Assembly: GCF_022605525.1 (NCBI RefSeq)
Contig: NZ_JAKQYJ010000002.1
Location: 806,001-870,000 of the forward strand
Length of the DNA: 64,000 nucleotides
Reading direction: 5' to 3'
Origin: Porphyrobacter sp. GA68
Lineage (GTDB): Bacteria; Pseudomonadota; Alphaproteobacteria; Sphingomonadales; Sphingomonadaceae
Shown here: in pieces, positions 26,191 through 35,489 of the stretch
Position numbering within the stretch: the stretch's first letter is position 1
How the letters are laid out: each line of letters begins with the position of its first letter
Notes under the pieces: model-generated
Databases searched by the model: none
Told to the model about the DNA's origin: nothing
Seen by the model: only the letters and a program-made list of their open reading frames with translations
Program-made: the position numbers and the translations under genes

Positions 26191-28424
26191 ACTGGCTTCT
26201 CCGCTATGTCTTTTGCGCTGCCCTTCTCTTTATACGCCAGAAGGCGAAGCGCATTGGCGACCACGATTAGCGTTGATCCCTCGTGAACCGCGACAGCGGG
26301 GCCTATCCCGAGACCGAAAATGGTTGCCGGGATGAGCACGACAACAATTCCGAGACTGACGATCATGTTCTGCCGGATGATTGACCGGGTTTGTCGGCTC
26401 AGATCGACGGCGAAAGGCAGTCGGGCGAGATCATCGGCCATCAGCGCGACATCGGCTGTCTCCAATGCAACGTCCGAGCCGGCAGCCCCCATTGCTATTC
26501 CGACCGTTGCGTTCGCCATGGCCGGAGCGTCATTAACCCCGTCTCCGACCATCGCAACCTTGTCCTGGCCGGCAAGCTTGCGGATGGCCTTGACCTTGTC
26601 GTCGGGCATGAGATTGCCCCAGGCCTCGTCGAGGCCGACTTCCTTTCCAACCGCATCGGCCACTCTTTGGTCGTCGCCCGAGATCATGATCATTCGGGTG
26701 ATCCCGAGGCCGCGCAACGCTTCGAGCGTCGCCTTTGCCGCCGCGCGCGGCGTGTCGAGCAAGCCGATCGCTCCGAGATCGCGCGTTTCCGAGCGAACGC
26801 CCATCGTCGTTCGCCCGCGCTCGCGCATGGACTCTATAGCATCCGACAGTTCGGCACTGAGCGCAGGGACCCCGTCTTGCCCGAACATTTCGAGCTTTCC
26901 GATCCACACCCGCTCACCGTCGACAAGCGCGGTGATGCCCTTGCCTGTGAAGCTTTCGAGATTGGTTGCTTCGGGCAGAGTCTCATCGCCAAGCCGCTGC
27001 TTGCCGTCCCTTACAATCGCCTGTGCCAGGGGATGATCGCTCAGATTTTCAGCCGCCGAGGCAATCGCAAGCAGTTCGTTTTCAGATACGCCCTGCGCGG
27101 GTTGGACATCGGTAATGCGGGGTTCGCCTTCGGTAAGAGTACCGGTCTTGTCGAACGCGATGGCCTTGAGCGCACCGAGATCTTCGAGCGGCGCGCCGCC
27201 CTTTACCAGAATGCCGCTGCGCGCTGCTCTGGCCACTCCGGACAAGACCGCGCTCGGGGTCGCGATCGCCAAAGCGCAGGGGCTCGCAGCCACAAGCACC
27301 GCCATCGCCCGGTAGAAACTGTCGCGGAAGGGTTCGTCGATGACGACCCATGCGAAAAGGAGCAGGCCGGCCAGAGCGAGCACGGCAGGCACGAAAATTC
27401 GCTCGAAGCGCTGCGTGAAGCGCTGGGTCGGAGATTGCTGAGCCTCGGCTTCGCTCACCATTTGGACGACCTTGGCTAGGGTCGTATCGCTCGATCGCCG
27501 GGTCACTTCCACTTCGAGCGCGCCCGATCCGTTGATCGTCCCCGCGAAGACGCGATTGACATCCGCAAGATTGTCAGGGTTGGCGCGCGCAGAAGCAACA
27601 TCCGAAACCGCGCTCTTGTCGACCGGCACGCTTTCGCCGGTCACCGGAGCCTGATTGATGGCACTGACGCCGTCCAGGATGAAGCCATCAGCCGGAAGGC
27701 GTTCGTTCGGACGCACGATTACCACGTCGCCTAGCGCAAGCTCCTCGACCGGGATCTCAACTACGTCAGTTCCGCGCTTTACCCGTGCGGTGTCCGGGGC
27801 AAGCCCGGCGAGCGCTTCGATAGCTTTCTTCGCGCGCCCCATCGCGTAGTGTTCGAGCGCGTGGCCGAAACTGAACAGGAACAGCAGTAGCGCGCCTTCG
27901 GCCCATTCCCCGAGAAAGGCGGCGCCCGCAGCGGCGACAAGCATGAGGCTGTCGATTTCGAACCGGCGGAGGCGCAAATTGTCCCACGCCTCTCGGAGAG
28001 TGAAGAAACCTCCGAAGAAATATGCCACTATATAACAAGCGAACGGCAGCCAGACCGGATGCCCGTCCCATAGCTTCTCGATCCCGAAGCCGATGGCGAG
28101 AAATGCGCCCGAAGCGAGCGAGAAAAAGAGTTCAGTATTAGCGCCGAAGATGCCGCCGTGACTGTGCCCGGAATGATCTTTATCGTCATGGCGGTGTTCT
28201 TCAGCATCTCTGGCATTTGCGGCGATTTTGTCGGCCTTGATTGAAACCCCCAGTTCTTGCAGCGCATTGGCAATCGCGGTCTCATCGGTACGCCGGCGGT
28301 CGAACTCGGCGACCAGCTTTCCGCTCGCATCGGCATTTGCTTCAAGTACGCCGGATTCGCGGGCTACCAGTTCTGCGACTGTCTGCGCCCGGCGCACCGA
28401 ATTAATGCCCTCGGTTTGCCACAC
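26187..28424 (-). CDS. Heavy-metal P-type ATPase, P1B-4-like (main reading frame)
   Basis: The 745-residue frame contains the whole catalytic core: VTGES (actuator), DKTGTLTEG (phosphorylated Asp), GDGVNDAPA hinge. The membrane metal motif is SPC (AASPCALAIATP) rather than CPC, and HEGST occurs in a late segment; this SPC/HEG pair marks P1B-4 pumps (Co, Zn, Fe, Cd). The N-terminus has a His-rich stretch (HRHDDKDHSGHSHGG) before the first membrane segments. The start given is the first usable codon; the true protein probably begins at 28,675 in another frame, joined by a frameshift. It lies between czcA and the CDF gene in one operon. Confidence 0.85.
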   Translation of the reverse strand: MWQTEGINSVRRAQTVAELVARESGVLEANADASGKLVAEFDRRRTDETAIANALQELGVSIKADKIAANARDAEEHRHDDKDHSGHSHGGIFGANTELFFSLASGAFLAIGFGIEKLWDGHPVWLPFACYIVAYFFGGFFTLREAWDNLRLRRFEIDSLMLVAAAGAAFLGEWAEGALLLFLFSFGHALEHYAMGRAKKAIEALAGLAPDTARVKRGTDVVEIPVEELALGDVVIVRPNERLPADGFILDGVSAINQAPVTGESVPVDKSAVSDVASARANPDNLADVNRVFAGTINGSGALEVEVTRRSSDTTLAKVVQMVSEAEAQQSPTQRFTQRFERIFVPAVLALAGLLLFAWVVIDEPFRDSFYRAMAVLVAASPCALAIATPSAVLSGVARAARSGILVKGGAPLEDLGALKAIAFDKTGTLTEGEPRITDVQPAQGVSENELLAIASAAENLSDHPLAQAIVRDGKQRLGDETLPEATNLESFTGKGITALVDGERVWIGKLEMFGQDGVPALSAELSDAIESMRERGRTTMGVRSETRDLGAIGLLDTPRAAAKATLEALRGLGITRMIMISGDDQRVADAVGKEVGLDEAWGNLMPDDKVKAIRKLAGQDKVAMVGDGVNDAPAMANATVGIAMGAAGSDVALETADVALMADDLARLPFAVDLSRQTRSIIRQNMIVSLGIVVVLIPATIFGLGIGPAVAVHEGSTLIVVANALRLLAYKEKGSAKDIAEKPV

Positions 28425-28459
28425 AACATGCCCGTAGCGCCCGGAAATTTCCGCTCCTG

Positions 28460-28675
28460 CTACGTGCGCGAGTTCTCTGATCCGCGCGATCGTGAGACGA
28501 TCGGGATCGTAAGATCAAGCTGGGCAGGTGCACTGTTCGATCCTTCAACGACCTCAACCGCACGCACACCTGCCCGCGAACTGAGCAACGACTGCAGCCG
28601 AGCGATACATCTGTCGGTGTCGCTCGGAATGTCCGGGAGAAGCGACGATAGTTCGAGTTCGATATTCCGTGTCAC
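28460..28675 (-). pseudogene. Frameshifted N-terminal piece of the P1B-4 ATPase
   Basis: A 71-codon frame starting with a GTG that overlaps the czcA stop (TAGTG) reads MTRNIELELSSLLPDIP and ends in LTIPIVSRSRGSENSRT. The neighbouring frame reads YDPDRLTIARIRELAHVAGA and continues without a break into the ATPase frame. The -LDLT / YDPDRLTIARI- junction is what an HMA-like metal domain should look like, so one change in 28,460-28,518 has split one gene. It may be a sequencing error, a real mutation, or a frameshift during translation. Confidence 0.7.
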
Positions 28676-31600
28676 TAGCTGTCGCTCCTCGCTGCTGCTG
28701 ATGTCTCAACCTGGGTCGCGCGCGGTTTTCTCGCGAAGATCAGGCTTACAATGGCTGGCAATACGAACAGGGTGAGCGCCGTGGCGGTGATCAACCCACC
28801 AATGACAACCGTAGCCAATGGACGTTGCACTTCGGCCCCGGTTCCCGTCGCAAGCGCCATCGGAACAAAGCCGAGCGATGCAACTAGCGCTGTCATCAAC
28901 ACCGGCCGCAGCCGCGCGATCGCGCCCTCGATGATCGCGTCGCCCAGTTCCAAGCCTTGCTCGAGACGCTGCTTGATCGCTGTGATCATGACGAGGCCGT
29001 TCAGCGTCGCAACTCCGGAGAGAGCAATGAACCCCACCGCTGCCGAGATGGAAAAGGGCATGCCGCGCAGAGCCAGGAAAAAGACCCCGCCAGCCAGTGC
29101 CATAGGGATTGCGCTGAACACCGCCAGCGCAGGGACCCAACCGCCGACCGCCATATAAAGCAACAGTAGGATAACCGCGAAGGCAAGCGGGACCACGATG
29201 AGCAGACGCTGCTGAGCTTGTTGCAGGTTCTGATATTGGCCACCCCATTCGATGAATGATGCGGACGGCAAATCAACATTCGCGGCAACCTCGGACTGTG
29301 CCTGCTCGACGAATGACCCAAGATCACGTTCACGGACGTTGGCGGACACAATCACCAGTCGGCGCCCTTGCTCGCGCCGGACTTCGGCCAACCCATCTAT
29401 CACCTGAAATTCTGCCACAGCACGAAGCGGGACGCTTCCGCCATTGGGCAGGACAATGGGTAATGTTCCAAGCTGGTCAAAGTCGTTGCGGTTCGCATCG
29501 GACAGCCTGACCACGACATCGAACCGCCGGTCACCTTCGAACACGAGACCCGCTTTGCGACCGCCAAGGGCGATGGCGACCGACTGTGTCACGTCTTCGA
29601 CCGTCAGGCCGTAACGCGCGATTGTGGGTCTATCGAAGGCAATATCGAGCGTTGGAAAGCCCGACACTTGCTGAACTTTCACGTCGGCCGCACCATCAAC
29701 GCCGCGGAGAACTGTGGCAACTTCATTGGCTGCTGCCGTCATGGCCGTGAGATCATCGCCGTAGAGTTTGACCGCGACATCGCCGCGAACGCCTGCGATG
29801 AGCTCGTTGAAGCGCAGCTCGATGGGCTGGCTGAATTCATAGAGATTGCCAACGAGATTGCCGAGCGCCTCTTCCATCTCGCTTACAAGTTGATCCTTAG
29901 ACAGCGAGGGGTCAGGCCATTCTTCGCGCGGTTTGAGGATAACATAGGCATCCGAGATGTTCGGCGGCATAGGGTCGGTCGCGACCTCTGCCGTGCCGGT
30001 GCGCGAAAATACCAGCTCAACCTGCGGGAATTGCTTCAATCGCGCTTCAACCTGGCGCTGCATTGTAAGCGACTGCTCCAGTGGGGTGGAAGGAATACGC
30101 AATGACTGGACAGCAAGATCACGCTCGTCGAGCTGCGGTGTAAATTCGCTGCCGATGAAGCTGAAGACAAGCGCCGCGAGCGCGAACACGCCGACTCCGG
30201 TACCGATGACAGGCCATGGACGGGCAAGCGCTCTGCGCAGCAGCGGACCATAGCGCTCCTTTGTCATTCGGATGGGCTTTGCTTCCTGCTCGTTGATTTT
30301 CTTGTTCAGCAAGAGAGCGATCATCGCGGGGACGAACGTGAGCGAGAGGATGAATGCCGAGGCAAGTGCCAGCATCACCGTGATGGCCATGGGCGAAAAT
30401 GTCTTGCCCTCAACCCCGGTGAAGGTGAGGAGTGGCGCAAAAACCAGAAAGATGATCGCCTGGCCATACACCGTTGGCTTGATCATCTCATGCGCCGCTG
30501 CCCGCGTCTCGGCAAGGCGTTCGCGCAGTGTGAGCAAACGTCCCTTGTGCTCCTGCCTTGCGGCGAGGCGCGCGATGCTGTTTTCGACGATGATGACAGC
30601 GCCATCGACGATCAGGCCGAAATCAAGCGCTCCAAGACTCATCAGATTGCCCGATACGCCAAGCCGGTTCATGCCAATAGCTGCCATCAGCATCGACAAT
30701 GGGATGACCAGAGCTGCAATGATCGCGGCGCGGATGTTTCCAAGCAGCAGGAACAAAATGACGATGACGAGCAGCGCGCCCTCGACCAGGTTGTTGCGTA
30801 CCGTCACGATGGTCGCATCGACGAGTGTCGAACGGTTGTAGACGATCTCCGCTTCAACTCCTGCCGGAAGCGACGATCGTATCTCGTCGAGCCTGTCGGC
30901 AGCACCCGCAGCTACGGTCCGGCTGTTTTCGCCTGCGCGCATCAGCACAGTACCGACGACGGCTTCCTCGCCATTCAGCGAGGCTGCACCAGTGCGGAGA
31001 TCGCCGCCAATTTCGACCGTTGCCACGTCGCCGACGCGGATCGGCACACCTTCGCGCGTTGCCACCACTGCCTGCGCAATGTCTTCTACGGAATTCAGCC
31101 GGGAATCGACACGTGCAAGAAGAGCTTCGCCAGCCCGTTCGACAAAGTTGGCGCCTTCGGCCTGGTTCGCCGCTTCGAGCGCGGTAATCAGCTGGTCGAG
31201 CGAAACGCCGTAGCCGTTGAGGCGGTCGGGGTCTGGCTGCACCAAGTACTGCTTCTCAAAGCCACCGATCGAGTCCACGCCCGCCACGCCGTTGGCCGTA
31301 CGCATCAGCGGCGCGACAACCCAATCCTGTACCGTGCGCAGATAGGCGGCTCTTGCCACCGCCGTGTCCAATCGCTCGCCCCGGTCCGTGAGAAAGCTGC
31401 CGTCCTTCTGCCAGCCAACAGCACCACCCTTGGGCGCATCGGTTCCACCCGGATGCTCGAATTCGATGGTATACATCAACACCTCGCCGAGACCGGTTGC
31501 AATCGGACCCATTGACGGCTCCGCACCTGCAGGAAGCGAAGAGGCCAGGTTGGCGATCCTTTCTTCGACCTGCGACCGGGCAAAGTAGATGTCGGTGCCT

Positions 31601-31953
31601 TCTTCGAAGATCGCGGTGACCTGGCTGAAGCCGTTACGCGAGATCGAGCGGGTCATCTCAAGTCCCTCGATACCGGCTAGTCCGGTTTCGACAGGGAAGG
31701 TTACCTGCGTTTCGATCTGCGAGGGCGAGAGGGCCGGTGCCTCGGTGTTTATCTGCACCTGAACATTGGTGATGTCCGGCACCGCATCAATCGGCAGTTT
31801 TGCAAGATTGAACGCGCCCCAAATGGCAACACCTAGGGCAAGGGCTACGACCGCCCAGCGATTGCGCACCGACCAGTCAAGCACGCCGCCAATCAAGCCG
31901 CCATTGCTGTCGGCCTCTTTTTCGAAGCCGCTTTCAGAACTATCAATGTCCAT
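28675..31953 (-). CDS. czcA: Heavy-metal RND efflux pump, CzcA/CusA family
   Basis: A 1,092-residue inner-membrane proton antiporter. It has N-terminal LDWSVRNRW with the first membrane helix, two large periplasmic loops, and the HME-RND signature DFGLIVDGAVIIVEN in TM4, whose acidic residues mark Zn/Co/Cd-type pumps. The ATG of MDIDSSESGF was chosen; it overlaps the end of czcB by 11 bases. It forms a tripartite complex with the adaptor and outer-membrane channel encoded just upstream. Its stop overlaps the ATPase N-terminal fragment. Metal range is inferred, with Zn, Cd and Co most likely. Confidence 0.92.
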   Translation of the reverse strand: MDIDSSESGFEKEADSNGGLIGGVLDWSVRNRWAVVALALGVAIWGAFNLAKLPIDAVPDITNVQVQINTEAPALSPSQIETQVTFPVETGLAGIEGLEMTRSISRNGFSQVTAIFEEGTDIYFARSQVEERIANLASSLPAGAEPSMGPIATGLGEVLMYTIEFEHPGGTDAPKGGAVGWQKDGSFLTDRGERLDTAVARAAYLRTVQDWVVAPLMRTANGVAGVDSIGGFEKQYLVQPDPDRLNGYGVSLDQLITALEAANQAEGANFVERAGEALLARVDSRLNSVEDIAQAVVATREGVPIRVGDVATVEIGGDLRTGAASLNGEEAVVGTVLMRAGENSRTVAAGAADRLDEIRSSLPAGVEAEIVYNRSTLVDATIVTVRNNLVEGALLVIVILFLLLGNIRAAIIAALVIPLSMLMAAIGMNRLGVSGNLMSLGALDFGLIVDGAVIIVENSIARLAARQEHKGRLLTLRERLAETRAAAHEMIKPTVYGQAIIFLVFAPLLTFTGVEGKTFSPMAITVMLALASAFILSLTFVPAMIALLLNKKINEQEAKPIRMTKERYGPLLRRALARPWPVIGTGVGVFALAALVFSFIGSEFTPQLDERDLAVQSLRIPSTPLEQSLTMQRQVEARLKQFPQVELVFSRTGTAEVATDPMPPNISDAYVILKPREEWPDPSLSKDQLVSEMEEALGNLVGNLYEFSQPIELRFNELIAGVRGDVAVKLYGDDLTAMTAAANEVATVLRGVDGAADVKVQQVSGFPTLDIAFDRPTIARYGLTVEDVTQSVAIALGGRKAGLVFEGDRRFDVVVRLSDANRNDFDQLGTLPIVLPNGGSVPLRAVAEFQVIDGLAEVRREQGRRLVIVSANVRERDLGSFVEQAQSEVAANVDLPSASFIEWGGQYQNLQQAQQRLLIVVPLAFAVILLLLYMAVGGWVPALAVFSAIPMALAGGVFFLALRGMPFSISAAVGFIALSGVATLNGLVMITAIKQRLEQGLELGDAIIEGAIARLRPVLMTALVASLGFVPMALATGTGAEVQRPLATVVIGGLITATALTLFVLPAIVSLIFARKPRATQVETSAAARSDS

Positions 31954-33106
31954 GTTCGGCTTCCTCTTTTCCGAGTTCGGCCTTGAGCAGGAAGGCGTTT
32001 TCGGTCGCAATCCGTTGGCCATCTTGCAGGCCGGACTCGATCACGATGCGCCCTCCCGAGCGCGATCCCGTCACGACAGGCGTCGCCCGGAAGCCGGTAC
32101 GCGTGCGAAGGAACACGACTTCCCGGCCTTCGACCATCTGAACTGCGGATTCAGGCACCGAGATCGAGGTCGCATCGGTTTCACCTGAGGGTCGGATGCG
32201 CGCCTGCAAGAATGCGCCTGGCTGCAATCCGGGGACCGCTCCAGCGAGCGAAATAACTGCGGTTGCGCTGCGGCTTTCCGGATCTAGTGCCGGAGTTATC
32301 GAGCGCACACGTCCGCCGATCTCCCGCTCCTCTCCGAATTCCAGCGTTGCCTCGTCGCCGGGCCTAATTCTCGCAGCATCACTGGCGGGCAGAGCCACCT
32401 GCACTTGCAAGCCGCTCGCGTTCACGATCTGGAACATCTCTTCACCGGCGGAGACGTAGGAGCCGAGCACGATCGGCGCGCTGGTGATCTGCCCTGAAAT
32501 CGGGCTCGTCACAGCAAGCGACCGTCCATCCCCGCTGACACCGGCAGCTGCAGATGCGGCTTGCGCACGGGAAAGTTCAGACCTTGCCACCTGCAGATTG
32601 GCCTGTGCAGCTTCGAGATCCTGCCGAGCCGTCACATTGGCCTCGAACAGCCGCCTTTCCCGGTCATAGAGTGCGGAAAGTTCGTTGACGCGGGCACGCG
32701 CAGCAGCGACCTGCGCAGCCAGTCCGGCAGCGTCTGCGCTTTCGATCCGGGCAATTGGCTCACCTCGCCTGACATAGTCGCCAAGCGTCTTGTTCACGCT
32801 CCTCACCACACCGGAAGCACGTGCATCGATCCGCGCGCTGGCATTCGGCGCTGCGGCGACGGTCGCTGGGAATACAAGCTCCGTCGCAGCGCCGAATTGG
32901 ACAGCTTCGATTTCTATCGACGAAGCCACGATCTGCTTCTCGTCTATCAGCAGAACGCCTTCGGAACCTGCGGTTTCTGCTCCGCCTTCCTCTTCGCTAT
33001 GCCCGTCTTCAGAGTGGTCGACTGACCCTGAAGGCCAGAAGGCCCAAGCAGATACGGCCACCAGAACAAGGATGCCGATTATCGCGATAAAATAGTTACG
33101 TTTCAT
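31943..33106 (-). CDS. czcB: RND efflux periplasmic adaptor, CzcB family
   Basis: A 387-residue membrane-fusion protein. The N-terminal anchor is YFIAIIGILVLVAVSAWAF, followed by a His/Asp/Glu-rich stretch (VDHSEDGHSEEEGG), which suggests metal binding. Then come the lipoyl and hairpin (coiled-coil about residues 130-200, Ala/Arg/Glu-rich) and beta-barrel domains. The C-terminus is also acidic and His-tailed (KEEAEHGH). ATG 33,106 is given; a GTG at 33,121 that overlaps the czcC stop (GTGA) is an alternative. It links CzcA to the outer-membrane channel. Confidence 0.9.
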   Translation of the reverse strand: MKRNYFIAIIGILVLVAVSAWAFWPSGSVDHSEDGHSEEEGGAETAGSEGVLLIDEKQIVASSIEIEAVQFGAATELVFPATVAAAPNASARIDARASGVVRSVNKTLGDYVRRGEPIARIESADAAGLAAQVAAARARVNELSALYDRERRLFEANVTARQDLEAAQANLQVARSELSRAQAASAAAGVSGDGRSLAVTSPISGQITSAPIVLGSYVSAGEEMFQIVNASGLQVQVALPASDAARIRPGDEATLEFGEEREIGGRVRSITPALDPESRSATAVISLAGAVPGLQPGAFLQARIRPSGETDATSISVPESAVQMVEGREVVFLRTRTGFRATPVVTGSRSGGRIVIESGLQDGQRIATENAFLLKAELGKEEAEHGH

Positions 33107-33117
33107 GGGAAGGGATC

Positions 33118-34356
33118 TCACTGTGCGGAGAGCCAGATGAGCCGCGCAGCGAGCAGGCCGCGGGTCTCTTCTGCCTGGATCAGATTTTCACGAATGGCGT
33201 CGCGCGCTTCGGCAGCTGCCAGGACTTCGATCAGCGGAAATCTGCCATTGCGGTAGCCGATCTCGACGAGCCTGAGCGCTTCCTCGGCCTGCGGCAGGGA
33301 TGCGCTGGAAAGGGTTTCCACCCGCGTTTCGGCGGCCAGATAAAGCGTTCGGGTTCGCTCGAAATCGAGCAGGTAGTCCGCCTCGGCTATTGCCTCGCTT
33401 GCGCTTGCCGCGCGATATTGCGCTTCAGCGGCTGCGATGTTGCCCTGGTTGCGATTGCGGAAAGGCAGCGGGATAGAAATGCCGACGATGAAGGCTTGAT
33501 CGTTGCTTTCTTCAAAGCGCCGCACGCCTGCGGACAGCGTGGGATCGGGCACTCCTAGCGAGCGCTCGCGCGCGATCTCCGCCTGCGCGAAGGCAGTTCT
33601 CGCCCCTGCAATCCGCAACGGCAGGGGATCATCCGAACTCGGCAGGTCAAGCGGCGGCGATAGTTCGGGAAACGCGGCAGAAACAGATGGGCTGGACTGA
33701 CCGGTCGCCCAGAGTGCCGCGAGCGCCTGACGAGCCGCCCCATTAGCCGCTTCTGCAGCCTGCAGTTCGGCTTCCGCCTCGGCAAGCGTAGCTTGTGCAC
33801 GCATAGCTCGAAGCGGCGGCTCCCGCCCAACCTCTACAAGCACGTTGGCGATCCGCGTCAGTTCACGGTTTCGCTCGACGATTTGCCGCGCGAGAACGAG
33901 GCGTTGGCCTGCGGCTACAGCCTCCACATAACGCTCGCGCACCCCCAAAGCGAGTTGCGACAAGGCAAATTTGCTCTGCAAGCCGGCGAAATCGGATGAT
34001 GCGCGTGCGCTCGCGATACGTGCGCTTCGCTTGCCGCCGAGTTCGAGCGGCTGACCGATCGCCAGGGTATATTCGGTCGATCGCAGCCCGGAGAAAGCGC
34101 CGGAGCCCGCGATGTTCTCGGCCTCGAGCGATAACTCGGGATTGGGTCGGAGGCGTGCTTGGTCGATAGCCGCACGCGCGGCTTCGGCCTCCGCCTGAGG
34201 GCCGTAAACCCGTGGATTGCTGGAAGGGTCATCTTCCCCTTCAACGCCGACGCCCGCTCGAGCGAGCGCTTGCTCGAGTGTAACTGTTTCCTGTGCCAAT
34301 ACTGGCGAACCCGTGGACACGGCAACCAAGGCCGCGGCCAGTGCAAAGCACCGCAT
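33118..34356 (-). CDS. czcC: Outer-membrane efflux channel, CzcC/TolC family
   Basis: A 412-residue outer-membrane protein with a signal peptide cleaved after VLAQ. It has the duplicated OEP architecture: long Ala/Glu/Arg-rich helices with the beta-strand segments TLEQALARA and SIPLPFRNRNQGNIAAAEAQ. The proline/asparagine pair LRPNPELSLEAEN is typical of CzcC. It forms the exit duct of the tripartite pump. It follows the small His-rich protein by 64 bases and overlaps the adaptor region, in the standard C-B-A order. Confidence 0.9.
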   Translation of the reverse strand: MRCFALAAALVAVSTGSPVLAQETVTLEQALARAGVGVEGEDDPSSNPRVYGPQAEAEAARAAIDQARLRPNPELSLEAENIAGSGAFSGLRSTEYTLAIGQPLELGGKRSARIASARASSDFAGLQSKFALSQLALGVRERYVEAVAAGQRLVLARQIVERNRELTRIANVLVEVGREPPLRAMRAQATLAEAEAELQAAEAANGAARQALAALWATGQSSPSVSAAFPELSPPLDLPSSDDPLPLRIAGARTAFAQAEIARERSLGVPDPTLSAGVRRFEESNDQAFIVGISIPLPFRNRNQGNIAAAEAQYRAASASEAIAEADYLLDFERTRTLYLAAETRVETLSSASLPQAEEALRLVEIGYRNGRFPLIEVLAAAEARDAIRENLIQAEETRGLLAARLIWLSAQ

Positions 34357-34420
34357 TATTGTATCTCCTGACTGAAACCAATCGAGCGCACGCGCAGGCG
34401 CACTCGCACATGATTTGCTG

Positions 34421-34765
34421 TCAGGCTTTGGGAGGTTGGATCAGAACCGGCGGCGCGCGCGAGGTGAGCATCGAAGTCGCAAGCGGACCCTTCAGGCTAT
34501 TCGTGCGCGCAAAGGGCGACCCCAGGAACACTCCACTATCGGCGAGGCTGAAGCTGCAATTGTGATGATGCGTTGCCGAATGGTCCTGACCATCATGGTC
34601 CGGCTCGGGATCATTGCTATCGAAGTGGTCCGCCCCATGCGCATAAACGTGATCGGCCGCATGAACGAAGCTTTCGCCTTCTGAAGCATGCGCGTCAGGT
34701 AACGATAGGACACTACCGAAAAGAATGGCGATGATCGCAAGGAAGGGGAACACAAGACGCGGCAT
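34421..34765 (-). CDS. Small His-rich periplasmic protein of the efflux operon
   Basis: A 114-residue protein with a signal peptide (MPRLVFPFLAIIAILFGSVL to about DAHA). The mature part is dominated by His, Asp and Cys: HAADHVYAHGADHF, then DHDGQDHSATHHHNC. This fits a periplasmic metal buffer or sensor, analogous in position to CzcI or CzcE of Cupriavidus but not clearly homologous. The ATG of MPRLVF was chosen because the signal peptide begins there. It lies 64 bases upstream of czcC in the same operon. Confidence 0.72.
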   Translation of the reverse strand: MPRLVFPFLAIIAILFGSVLSLPDAHASEGESFVHAADHVYAHGADHFDSNDPEPDHDGQDHSATHHHNCSFSLADSGVFLGSPFARTNSLKGPLATSMLTSRAPPVLIQPPKA

Positions 34766-34836
34766 GTTACTCAACCCTTTAGGAGCCTTGCAAAGCTTGC
34801 GCAAGCACGGCTGCCTGAGCGCTTGTCTTTTCATGA

Positions 34837-35481
34837 TCACGATTTGGCACCGACGAATTCATACGCACAACCGGCCAGAAACTCGCGGAAGTGGACTTCG
34901 CGCAAAACTTTGCGTGCTGGAAGCCAAGGGCGGAACTCTTCATATTCCCGCGCCACACCAAATGGTTTGGTCAGCACTATGCCGATTTCAATCAGCCATC
35001 GCGGCCAGCGCTCGGGGTGCTTCAGGCCAAGCAGGGCCATCCGGCCACCCGTCGGGAGAGCAGCTGAGGCGCGCTCGATGATCGCGGCGTAGTCAGGTGG
35101 CATTTCCAGTCCAAAGGTGCTGATGACTGCGCTGGTCTCGCTCGGAAAGCGGAAGGCGGCTACGTCTGACTGCACAAATTCGACATTGCTAGCTCGCAGG
35201 CGCTTCGCTCGTCGACGGGCTTGGTCGAGCATGCCTTGCGAAAGGTCGACCAGCGTCACCTTGCCGCTTGGTCCTACTCTCTCAAGCAGAAACGCGAGGT
35301 TTGCGCCGGTGCCAGCACACAGATCGACCACATGGTCGCCGGCGTTGAGTTCAAGCCGGTTAACCAGATCGCGTCGCCAGCGACCAAGACCGGCCCACCG
35401 AAACCCCGACACCAATCGGTCATAGATTCCCGCGTTCTTGTCGTAGAGGCGTTCAACCTGTTCGTTGGATAGAATTGCCAT
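34837..35481 (-). CDS. Class I SAM-dependent methyltransferase in the metal operon
   Basis: A 214-residue UbiE-like methyltransferase. Motif I is VVDLCAGTGANLAFL, followed by VTLVDLSQGMLDQA. A conserved STFGLEMPPDY segment lies near motif IV. The N-terminal YDKNAGIYDRLVSGF is common to quinone/lipid methyltransferases. It lies 8 bases after the DUF3703-like gene and 71 bases before the His-rich protein gene. Methylation of a metalloid, a lipid or a small thiol are all possible; nothing in the sequence decides. Confidence 0.8.
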   Translation of the reverse strand: MAILSNEQVERLYDKNAGIYDRLVSGFRWAGLGRWRRDLVNRLELNAGDHVVDLCAGTGANLAFLLERVGPSGKVTLVDLSQGMLDQARRRAKRLRASNVEFVQSDVAAFRFPSETSAVISTFGLEMPPDYAAIIERASAALPTGGRMALLGLKHPERWPRWLIEIGIVLTKPFGVAREYEEFRPWLPARKVLREVHFREFLAGCAYEFVGAKS

Positions 35482-35489
35482 GGCGCGAG

